NCBI GenBank assembly: GCA_020636315.1
Contig: JACJYA010000007.1
Coordinates: 248,001 to 312,000 of the forward strand
DNA from: Lewinellaceae bacterium
GTDB taxonomy: Bacteria; Bacteroidota; Bacteroidia; Chitinophagales; Saprospiraceae
Length of the DNA stretch: 64,000 nt
Direction: 5' to 3'
Part shown: positions 16,876-24,146 of the stretch, piece after piece
Numbering within the stretch: position 1 is the stretch's first letter
Layout: each line of letters begins with the position of its first letter
Made by a program: the position numbers and the translations under genes
The notes under the pieces: generated by a model
Told to the model about the DNA's origin: nothing
The model's input: only the letters and a program-made list of their open reading frames with translations
Databases searched by the model: none

Positions 16876-17739
16876 GTGCTCTCCGAAGCGATAAAAGCCA
16901 GCTGCGAAGAGAAATTGGGCACCGAAATCCTACGGGTTTCTTTTGTTGGCGGAGGAGATATCAATGATGCCCGGCTGCTGGAGTCCCGCAGAGGGCTTTT
17001 TTTTCTGAAGATGAACGCCCGGCCAGGTTCTGTCACTATGTTCGAGAAGGAAGAACTTGGCCTGCGGTTGTTGAAGGCCAGCGGAGCCATCAGAGTTCCT
17101 CAGTCACTGGGTACCGGACAAGCAGATGGTTATGGGTTTCTCCTTCTGGAATACGTGGAAGAAACAGGCCGAAGCAGGAAGTTCTGGGAAAACTTCGGCC
17201 AGGCTCTGGCCAACCTGCACCGCTGCACTGATGCTCATTTTGGCCTGAGCCACAGCAATTATATCGGCAGCCTCCCCCAGGCCAACCACCGGCATGCCAA
17301 CTGGGCCGATTTTTTTATCCTTGAAAGGCTGGAGCCCCAGGTAAACAGGGCCATTGCTCATAATGGCCTTTGGGCGGGAGCCCCATCTGATTTTGACAGG
17401 TTGTACAATCGAATTCCGGAGTTATGCCCGGAAGAGCCGCCTGCCCTCACACATGGAGACCTTTGGAGCGGCAACTTCATTTCAGCAGCCAATGGCGAAC
17501 CCGTTCTGATCGACCCTGCCGTCAGTTATGCTCACCGGGAAATGGACCTGGGAATGTCTCGCCTGTTCGGAGGTTTTTCCCCTTATTTTTACCAGGCCTA
17601 CCAATCGGCCTATCCCTGCCTGCCTGGGTTGGATGAAAGGATTGACATTTACCAACTTTATTACCTGCTGGTTCATGTCAATCTTTTCGGTAGCGGATAT
17701 GTAGAACCGGTTCGGCGAATACTGCAACGCTATTCCTGA
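16876..17739 (+). CDS. Fructosamine kinase-like protein (FN3K family)
   Basis: This 287-residue cytoplasmic kinase-fold protein of the fructosamine/ketosamine-3-kinase family phosphorylates sugars attached to protein amines so that they fall off, a repair of glycation. Family features visible are SHSNYIGSLPQANHRHANWADF, the catalytic loop LTHGDLWSGNFI, and the metal-binding VLIDPAVSYAHREMDLGMSR. Length is normal. The start is a GTG at 16876, two bases after the regulator's stop codon, so it is probably translated from the kinase/regulator transcript. That linkage may be incidental. Confidence 0.9.
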   Translation: MLSEAIKASCEEKLGTEILRVSFVGGGDINDARLLESRRGLFFLKMNARPGSVTMFEKEELGLRLLKASGAIRVPQSLGTGQADGYGFLLLEYVEETGRSRKFWENFGQALANLHRCTDAHFGLSHSNYIGSLPQANHRHANWADFFILERLEPQVNRAIAHNGLWAGAPSDFDRLYNRIPELCPEEPPALTHGDLWSGNFISAANGEPVLIDPAVSYAHREMDLGMSRLFGGFSPYFYQAYQSAYPCLPGLDERIDIYQLYYLLVHVNLFGSGYVEPVRRILQRYS

Positions 17740-17752
17740 GAAATAAAATTTT

Positions 17753-18853
17753 CTATTTCCCAAGGGAGGAGTTTGCTCCGGAAGGCTTTTCTTCAGGGCT
17801 CTCTTCTATAGCCTGCAGCAAAGAAGGATCCTGGGGCTGTCCACCATTGAGTACTTCCTCGGCGTCCCGGAAAAAAGTTTCGAGATATTTCCCGATATTT
17901 CGCCGGGTATCCCGGCCCAATTCCCGGAACCCGTCAACAGTTGCCATCAACTCACTTTTCTTTGCCAGAAAAAGCCGCAAAGTATCCTCGAGTAACTGGC
18001 GGCTGACTTTACGGCCCTGAAAGACCCGCTGCCTGATCGTCAGCTGGCCGATGTCAGAATTGGGAATGGCATAGGGCGCATCCACCAGGCCGGCGAAATC
18101 AAAGTCGTAAGGAACGGGAATGACTGCTCCGCCATCACGCGGCTTAACCATTTTGACATTGCGGATCATGTTGAGGTCCCAATCGGTATTCCCGATCATA
18201 TACTGGAATACGGCCATCTGGTTTTCTGCTCTTTGCGCCAGCTCAGCCGAAGAAAGGCCGCGGCAGTCTTCACACTCTTCACCGCCTAAGCGGCGGGCCA
18301 TTTCATCCGTATCCTCAATGACAAAGCCATAACGCCTGATATTACTCAGGCTGCCCTTACTGTCAATATAAGTGACCTTGGCAAGTTGCACCCGGTAACT
18401 CAGGCCCGTTATTTCACGGTAAAGCTGATAAGCCAGGTATTCTTTCATTACCTGCTCCTTACTTTCAAACTTGTCATCGATACAGTGGGTAACCAACTTG
18501 AGCTTATCGAATTCAGGAATGTAGCCCTCCTTCTCCAGTGTTCCTTTGGAAAAATTGAGCATCAGAGGTGGAAAGTTGCATATTCTGCGGCGAAATTTCC
18601 CTCTTGGTTTCACCTTGATCTCCTGGATATGCTCCTGCCCTTTCGCGTCTTTGAAAGTGAATACAGCCGGAAGGTAATCTTCCGTACGCCGATTCTCTAT
18701 CAGCTCGGCCAGGTCTGTTTCCAAAGTAAATTCGAGGACATCATTCCGGAAAAGATGGTCAAAAATGGTTTCGGAAGGTTCTAAAGGATTAGCCAAAACA
18801 AAGTTGGCGGCAACCAGCATGGTTGCCAGGGTTTTTAAAGTTCGGGTGATCAT
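17753..18853 (-). CDS. Secreted protein with CotH-like (atypical kinase fold) features
   Basis: This 366-residue exported protein has an N-terminal signal peptide (LKTLATMLVAANFVLANP). The body resembles CotH-type atypical kinases. KVKPRGKFRRRICNFPPLML around 81-99 matches their first strand region, and KEQVMKEYLAYQLYREITG around 132-150 the helix that follows. GNTDWDLN at 221-228 and VPYDFDF at 247-253 are where CotH proteins keep catalytic Asp/Asn and metal-binding Asp. CotH phosphorylates spore coat proteins, but what this homologue acts on is unknown. The C-terminal 40 residues are Glu/Pro/Ser-rich and probably disordered. The family call rests on motif likeness only. Confidence 0.6.
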   Translation of the reverse strand: MITRTLKTLATMLVAANFVLANPLEPSETIFDHLFRNDVLEFTLETDLAELIENRRTEDYLPAVFTFKDAKGQEHIQEIKVKPRGKFRRRICNFPPLMLNFSKGTLEKEGYIPEFDKLKLVTHCIDDKFESKEQVMKEYLAYQLYREITGLSYRVQLAKVTYIDSKGSLSNIRRYGFVIEDTDEMARRLGGEECEDCRGLSSAELAQRAENQMAVFQYMIGNTDWDLNMIRNVKMVKPRDGGAVIPVPYDFDFAGLVDAPYAIPNSDIGQLTIRQRVFQGRKVSRQLLEDTLRLFLAKKSELMATVDGFRELGRDTRRNIGKYLETFFRDAEEVLNGGQPQDPSLLQAIEESPEEKPSGANSSLGK

Positions 18854-18901
18854 GGCTTACTAATTTATGGTACTCAAAAAATATTAATTGCCATTTCACC
18901 A

Positions 18902-18909
18902 CAAAGCTA
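18902..18909 (-). promoter_or_regulatory. Putative -7 promoter element for the CotH-like gene
   Basis: On the minus strand this reads TAGCTTTG, an exact match to TAnnTTTG, about 48 bases upstream of the start codon at 18853. A weak -33 candidate lies about 19 bases further upstream. Confidence 0.35.
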
Positions 18910-19029
18910 TGCCTAAACCAAATAAAATTCCAGTTTTTTGAGATTAATTTTGTGTTAAAAAAATTTAATTCTAAACAAAAGTTTTACTTGTAAATTTATT
19001 CTTTCAAAGGCAGAAAAAGTGTAATATCC

Positions 19030-20199
19030 ATGCTTGTAATAAAGTGGCTACAAAATTTCAGATCTATGCCCTATCGTATTTTGCCGGTTTTCTTTATTCT
19101 GGCCTCCATGCTCTACTCCTGTAAAGCGCCGGGGCCAAGCCTGGTTTCCGGCGACGAACCGCTCAGGCGGGCAAAGAATATAGTCCTCCTTATCGGAGAT
19201 GGCATGGGCCTGCCACAAATCTCGGCAGCCCTCTACAGCAACAACAACAAACTGAACCTGGAGCAGTTTTCCATTATTGGTTTCCACAAGCCCCATTCAG
19301 CCAGCGACCTGGTTACGGACTCGGCAGCAGGCGCCACTGCTTTTGCCTGCGGCATAAAAACTTATAATGGGGCCATCGGTGTGGACACGGACACAATGCC
19401 CTGTTACACCATTATGGAGGAACTTAAATCCCGGGGATATGCTACCGGCCTTATTGCTTCCTCGACAATCGTCCATGCGACGCCCGCCGCCTTTATTGCT
19501 CATCAACCTATCCGGGTTTTTTACGAGGACATTGCGGCCGACTTTCTCAAGACTGATTTTGACCTGCTAATCGGAGGAGGAAAGCGCTATTTTGACCGAA
19601 GAGAAGAAGATGACAGAAATCTTTATGATGAGTTACGACAAAAGGGATATCTGGTTTCTGATTATTTTAAAGAGAGCTTACTCGAGATAAACCCTACAGC
19701 AAAAAGGCCTTTTGTATATTTTACTGCCGACAAGCACCCCCTTACTCATTCCGCCGGAAGAGAGTATCTGCCTGAATCCACAAACTTTGCGCTGACCTTC
19801 CTCCGCCGGCGGAGTGACACCGGTTTCTTCCTGATGGTTGAAGGGTCTCAGATCGATTGGGGGGGGCATTCCAATGACGGAGGCCTGCTTGTTGATGAAA
19901 CACTGGACTTCGACCAGGCTATAGGAGAAGCGTTGAAGTTTGCCAAAAGAGATGGAGAGACCCTTGTTATTGTCACCGCAGACCACGAGAGCGGAGGCCT
20001 GGCGCTCAATCCCGGTTCTGAAATGAACAACCTGAACCTCGTATTTACTACCAATGGCCATACCGCGGCAATGGTGCCTGTTTTTGCTTATGGGCCTTCG
20101 GCAGAACTTTTCTCCGGCATTTATGAGAATACCGAGATCTATTACCGGATGAAACAGGCGCTTGGCATTGCAGATGAGATGAAGGCCTCAGGCCAGTGA
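19030..20199 (+). CDS. Alkaline phosphatase (PhoA-type superfamily), lipoprotein
   Basis: This 389-residue exported phosphomonoesterase shows the metal-binding start NIVLLIGDGMGLPQISAA and the nucleophile segment VTDSAAGATAFACG. Further metal-ligand regions are EGSQIDWGGHSND, ITADHESGGLAL (written VTADHESGG here) and TNGHTAAMVPVFAYG. The signal peptide ends in a lipobox-like LYSC, so the mature enzyme is probably lipid-anchored and faces the periplasm or surface. It likely releases phosphate from organic esters. A second ATG at 19066 would shorten the n-region, and either start gives a working signal. Confidence 0.9.
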   Translation: MLVIKWLQNFRSMPYRILPVFFILASMLYSCKAPGPSLVSGDEPLRRAKNIVLLIGDGMGLPQISAALYSNNNKLNLEQFSIIGFHKPHSASDLVTDSAAGATAFACGIKTYNGAIGVDTDTMPCYTIMEELKSRGYATGLIASSTIVHATPAAFIAHQPIRVFYEDIAADFLKTDFDLLIGGGKRYFDRREEDDRNLYDELRQKGYLVSDYFKESLLEINPTAKRPFVYFTADKHPLTHSAGREYLPESTNFALTFLRRRSDTGFFLMVEGSQIDWGGHSNDGGLLVDETLDFDQAIGEALKFAKRDGETLVIVTADHESGGLALNPGSEMNNLNLVFTTNGHTAAMVPVFAYGPSAELFSGIYENTEIYYRMKQALGIADEMKASGQ

Positions 20200-20286
20200 A
20201 CCTTTTTCGCCGCTCGGCATTCCATTTTCTGGCAGCACCCGAAGCTTATATTGGCAAAAGGATAAACCTGCTACCTGTATTCTCGT

Positions 20287-20294
20287 TATATTTG
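20287..20294 (+). promoter_or_regulatory. Putative -7 promoter element for the acyl-CoA dehydrogenase gene
   Basis: TATATTTG matches TAnnTTTG exactly and lies about 100 bases upstream of the ATG at 20396, in the 196-base gap after the phosphatase. No clear TTTG partner at 19-base spacing is seen. Confidence 0.35.
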
Positions 20295-20395
20295 TATGAA
20301 GCAAAAATCAATTTTTGCAGGTTTTTGAACTTTTCGCCAACCATTGTTTCTTTTATAAAAAAAACTGCAAATAATATTTTAAAATCCGTAAATAA

Positions 20396-21544
20396 ATGAG
20401 TGTAGAGACGATCAACAACCTTCAATTGATAAAGGAGTCAGCCCGGGATTTCGCCGAAAATTATATCCGCCCCCATGTCATGGAATGGGATGAAAGCCAG
20501 CATTTTCCCGTGGACCTCTTTCATCAGATGGGGCACTTCGGTTTTCTAGGCGTACTCGTGCCCGAAAAATACCACGGGGCCGGCCTGGGGTACCAGGAAT
20601 ACATCACTGTTATCGAGGAGATAGGGAAGGTATGCGGATCGATCGGTCTATCGGTGGCTGCTCACAATTCTTTGTGCACCAATCACATCCTTCTTTTCGG
20701 AAATGAAGAACAAAAAGAAAAATACCTGCCCAAACTGGCTACCGGGGAATGGATCGGGGCCTGGGGGCTCACCGAACCCAATACCGGCAGTGATGCCGGC
20801 CGGATGAAAACGGTAGCTGAAAAAGATGGTGATTACTACGTGATCAACGGAACCAAGAATTTCATCACTCATGGTAAATCCGGCCAGGTTGCCGTCGTCG
20901 TTGTCCGCACCGGAGAATTGCTGGACAGCCGCGGCATGACCGCCTTTGTCATCGAAAAAGGGACACCGGGTTTTTCCGCCGGAAAAAAAGAAAACAAGCT
21001 TGGAATGCGGGCTTCTGAAACAACAGAGCTGATCTTCAACGATTGCCGTATCCATAAGAGCCAGATATTAGGTGAAACGGGAGAAGGCTTTATTCAGGCT
21101 ATGCAGGTGCTGGACGGAGGCCGGATCTCCATCGCCGCCCTCTCTCTGGGCATCGCAAAGGGTGCTTACGAAGCAGCCGTCCAATACGCCCAGGAACGGG
21201 AACAGTTCGGAAAACCCATTTCCAGCTTTCAGGCCATCAGCTTCAAACTCGCCGATATGGCAACCCGGATACAGGCTGCCGAATTGTTAACCCGAAAAGC
21301 CGGCCGAATGAAAGACCGGGGGCTTAAAACGACCAAAATTTCCTCTATGGCCAAATATTATGCCTCCGAAGCAGCTGTACATATCGCCAATGAAGCCGTT
21401 CAGGTGTTCGGAGGGTATGGCTATACCAAAGATTTTCCGGTTGAAAAATACTATAGGGATGCCAAGCTGTGCACCATTGGGGAAGGGACTTCCGAAATCC
21501 AGAAACTCGTCATCTCAAGGGAGATCCTGAAAGGAGATATTTAG
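20396..21544 (+). CDS. Acyl-CoA dehydrogenase (short/medium-chain type)
   Basis: This 382-residue FAD enzyme carries out the first step of fatty acid beta-oxidation, making the trans-2-enoyl-CoA. It shows GAWGLTEPNTGSDAGRMKT and NGTKNFITHG for flavin and substrate, the helical C-terminal domain AVQYAQEREQFGKPISSFQA, and the catalytic glutamate in TIGEGTSEIQKLVISREIL. Length and motifs are normal for butyryl-CoA dehydrogenase-like enzymes. No other beta-oxidation or electron-transfer flavoprotein genes are adjacent. A long hairpin follows the stop codon. Confidence 0.93.
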   Translation: MSVETINNLQLIKESARDFAENYIRPHVMEWDESQHFPVDLFHQMGHFGFLGVLVPEKYHGAGLGYQEYITVIEEIGKVCGSIGLSVAAHNSLCTNHILLFGNEEQKEKYLPKLATGEWIGAWGLTEPNTGSDAGRMKTVAEKDGDYYVINGTKNFITHGKSGQVAVVVVRTGELLDSRGMTAFVIEKGTPGFSAGKKENKLGMRASETTELIFNDCRIHKSQILGETGEGFIQAMQVLDGGRISIAALSLGIAKGAYEAAVQYAQEREQFGKPISSFQAISFKLADMATRIQAAELLTRKAGRMKDRGLKTTKISSMAKYYASEAAVHIANEAVQVFGGYGYTKDFPVEKYYRDAKLCTIGEGTSEIQKLVISREILKGDI

Positions 21545-21549
21545 TGTTT

Positions 21550-21586
21550 CCGGCAACTGGCTTCTTCTCCGGAAGCCAGCTGCCGG
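21550..21586. terminator. Hairpin between convergent genes, without a T-run
   Basis: CCGGCAACTGGCTTC (21550-21564) pairs with 21572-21586 over 15 positions with one mismatch and a 7-base loop. It lies six bases after the dehydrogenase stop and just before the regulator's stop on the other strand. No run of T follows on either side, so it may act as a transcript-end stabiliser or a weak two-way terminator. Confidence 0.55.
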
Positions 21587-21592
21587 GCCCCA

Positions 21593-22357
21593 TCACTGGT
21601 TCATCCAATTCTTAAAATCCTTCACCCTGTCCCGGCTGACAAGAACTTTCTCCCCTTCTTTCAGCCCCACCAGGCGCAGTTTCAGGCGGCTGTTGGAATA
21701 AACTACTGCCTCTTCCACCGCTTCGAAAGCCACTATAAATTTTCGGTTAGCCCGGAAGAAATGCCCGGGGTCCAGCATTTCTTCCAACTGGTCCAGCGTG
21801 TATTCCAAAGCATGCCTTTTTCCGTTTCGGAGTTTGGCCCAAACCATCTTATGCTCACTGAAAAAGTAAAGGATATCCTCCACCTTTACTGAAAAGAACT
21901 GATGGTTGGTGCGAATGATAAACCTGGATTTATACTTTCGGCTCATCATCTGAAATGCCCGCCTGATCTGCTCCATTTCCCGTCTGCTGGTTCCAAAAGT
22001 ACTTTTTAGGGCCTCATACTGCCGGAAGGCCTGGCCAAGATCCTCCTGGCTTACAGGCTTGAGCAGGTAATCAATGCTGTTTACTTTAAACGCCTGAAGG
22101 GCATACTGGTCATAAGCAGTGGTAAAAACGACCGGACAGCCTACTTCACATTGTTCAAAAATCTGAAAACTGCGGTTGTCGGCAAGCTGAATGTCAAAAA
22201 ACGCCAGGTCTGGCGGCGGGTTTTCCCGAAACCAGGACACTGCCTCCTCCACGGAATCCAGCACCCCCAGGACCTTTATCCCTTCATCATAGCGGCGGAT
22301 GAGGTTGGACAGGTGTTCAGCTGCCAGTTCTTCGTCTTCCAGAATGAGAACCTGCAT
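21593..22357 (-). CDS. LytTR-family response regulator (receptor/TPR/kinase operon)
   Basis: This 254-residue regulator has a receiver domain (MQVLILEDEELAAEHLSNLI) with phosphoacceptor D55 in LAFFDIQLAD, the signalling segment FTTAYDQYALQAFKVNSIDY, and a C-terminal LytTR DNA-binding domain (ILYFFSEHKMVWAKLRNGKR; HFFRANRKFIVAFEAVEEAV). The linker is basic and helical. It is the last gene of the minus-strand run that begins with the TonB-dependent receptor at 26297, 39 bases after the kinase. It probably controls that run or the receptor's substrate response. Confidence 0.94.
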   Translation of the reverse strand: MQVLILEDEELAAEHLSNLIRRYDEGIKVLGVLDSVEEAVSWFRENPPPDLAFFDIQLADNRSFQIFEQCEVGCPVVFTTAYDQYALQAFKVNSIDYLLKPVSQEDLGQAFRQYEALKSTFGTSRREMEQIRRAFQMMSRKYKSRFIIRTNHQFFSVKVEDILYFFSEHKMVWAKLRNGKRHALEYTLDQLEEMLDPGHFFRANRKFIVAFEAVEEAVVYSNSRLKLRLVGLKEGEKVLVSRDRVKDFKNWMNQ

Positions 22358-22396
22358 GATTCAATTTTTTCCGAGATGTGATCATAAAGTTAATTG

Positions 22397-23449
22397 CTAC
22401 TGCACCAGCCTGATCTGTGGCAACCGGACAGTGAAGTGTTCACCGGACCGGATAATGGCAACCTCCAGCCCGGTGAGATATCGGTACCGTTCCTGAATGT
22501 TGGGCAAACCAATGCCCAAAGATTCTTTTTCATCCTCGCGGGGCTGAAAATTGTTCCTGATGGTGATCTCCTCTCCTTCCCGGCTCAATTGAATGTGAAG
22601 TGGCCGGCTTTTTGAAACAACATTATGCTTCACGGCATTCTCCACCAGCATCTGCAAGACGAGTGGAACCACGGCAACATTATCATCGGGCCGAACATCG
22701 ACCACAACCTCCAGGGCTTCTCCAAAACGCATCTTCAGCAAGAACAAATAGGAATCCAGGATTTTCAACTCCTGAGATAAAGGCACGACCTCAGCTTCTC
22801 TGGTATCCAGCACGTAGCGGTAAACCGAGGAGAGTTGCCGGATGAATTTTGCAGCGAGGTCCGGATCTTTGTAAACGAGAGAGGAGAGCACATTAAAACT
22901 GTTAAACAGGAAATGAGGGTTAACCTGGTTCTTCAGGCTTTCGTATTGTGCAGAAAGGTGCGCACGCTTAAGCTTTTCCGCCTCCAGCAGGGACTCCTTC
23001 CAGGAAATGAAAAAACCTCTGCCGTGCAAAAAAAGGGAAACGATAATGGTAATGATGATTACCGTCAACAGGAAACCCGTATCCAGAGCAGCAAAGCTTT
23101 TTGACAACGATACCCGATACCTGATGGAAACAAAGGCCGTAAAGACCACAACCGCAGCCACAACGGTATATCCCATGGAAAGGATAATACTGACAATCAG
23201 CCTTTTGGCCGGCATTTCCAGCCAGGGCATCTTCTTCTCCAGCCAACCGACGATCCAGCCATGCCCCAGGCCCAGGGCCACCCAAAGGGTGCCGTTAAAC
23301 ATCCATTGGCTGAAAACCCGCTCCCACTCGCCTTTTATCAGATTATCTGAATTGAAAAGCAGCACCAGAGCAGCTCCTCCCAGAAGGAAGTGAAGGGACA
23401 CTTCCTTCAAACGGTTAAAAAAATTACGGCTGGCGGCTTTCTCTTGCAT
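22397..23449 (-). CDS. LytS-type sensor histidine kinase (receptor/TPR/kinase operon)
   Basis: This 350-residue membrane kinase has four predicted membrane segments in residues 18-150. The His_kinase domain has SLKNQVNPHFLFNSFNVLSS as phosphoacceptor region, followed by the ATP-binding boxes LQMLVENAVKHNVV and SLGIGLPNIQERYRYLTG. ATG 23449 is chosen over GTG 23476 because the GTG would overlap the TPR gene. The gap to that gene is then about ten bases, consistent with one transcript. Its partner is the regulator at 21593. Confidence 0.92.
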   Translation of the reverse strand: MQEKAASRNFFNRLKEVSLHFLLGGAALVLLFNSDNLIKGEWERVFSQWMFNGTLWVALGLGHGWIVGWLEKKMPWLEMPAKRLIVSIILSMGYTVVAAVVVFTAFVSIRYRVSLSKSFAALDTGFLLTVIIITIIVSLFLHGRGFFISWKESLLEAEKLKRAHLSAQYESLKNQVNPHFLFNSFNVLSSLVYKDPDLAAKFIRQLSSVYRYVLDTREAEVVPLSQELKILDSYLFLLKMRFGEALEVVVDVRPDDNVAVVPLVLQMLVENAVKHNVVSKSRPLHIQLSREGEEITIRNNFQPREDEKESLGIGLPNIQERYRYLTGLEVAIIRSGEHFTVRLPQIRLVQ

Positions 23450-23459
23450 AGCTGCAAAA

Positions 23460-24131
23460 TTAGTTTTTCTCTTCACTTTTTGCTGCTCTGGCCCTATTCA
23501 ATAATTCCCGGTTCGTTTCTCTGCCCCAATTGGGTTCAAGAGCATTTCCGGAACCGGAAGTTTCGAACAGGTTTTCCGCTTTTTCCAGCAGCGGAAGCGC
23601 CGCTTCAGGCCCTCCGCCATAAAAAGAAGGAGTAAAAAATACGTTTTGTCCCTTGAGGTAATAAGCTCTGGGGTTTTCAGGGCCAATCGAGATGGCCTTA
23701 TCCAATGCCTGATGAGACTTCATACTGAACTCCGCTCCCCTGGCCTGTGGGTCCTCCCATATCCGGCCCTGAAAAATAAGGCCCTGGAGCGCCCAAATTT
23801 CCGAATTCTCTTCCTCGATTGCCATTGCTTTATCCAACGACTCCTGGGCTTTGCTTACGTACGCCTGACATTCTCCCATCTGTCCTTCTTCCATCAAGGC
23901 CATAGCCAGCCGCATGTTGGTAAAAGCATGGTAGTAGAACGGCAGCCATTCTCCCGGCATGGCGTTTCCGATACGTTCAAAAGTGTTGGCGGCTTCGGCC
24001 AAAGCCTCTCTGCCTTCTGCGTCTTCCAGCTTGGCGAGGGCCTGGCTTAGTGTTTTTTCGTATTTTGTTTGTTGAGAAATTGCTGGAAAAGTAAAAGTAA
24101 ACATCGACACAATTAAAATCATCTTTTTCAT
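23460..24131 (-). CDS. Exported TPR-repeat protein
   Basis: This 223-residue protein has a signal peptide ending near FPAISQQ. The body is helical with tetratricopeptide-like pairs, for example LAEAANTFERIGN, CQAYVSKAQESLDKAMAIEE, and SHQALDKAISIGPENPRAYY, then a loop FFTPSFYGGGPEAALPLLEK. TPR proteins serve as protein docking platforms, and periplasmic location is likely. It lies between the receptor (9 to 15 bases downstream of that stop) and the kinase, so it may link the receptor to signalling. That is inference from position. ATG 24131 is preferred over an in-frame TTG at 24137. Confidence 0.85.
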   Translation of the reverse strand: MKKMILIVSMFTFTFPAISQQTKYEKTLSQALAKLEDAEGREALAEAANTFERIGNAMPGEWLPFYYHAFTNMRLAMALMEEGQMGECQAYVSKAQESLDKAMAIEEENSEIWALQGLIFQGRIWEDPQARGAEFSMKSHQALDKAISIGPENPRAYYLKGQNVFFTPSFYGGGPEAALPLLEKAENLFETSGSGNALEPNWGRETNRELLNRARAAKSEEKN

Positions 24132-24146
24132 AATCAAGTTTTTTTA

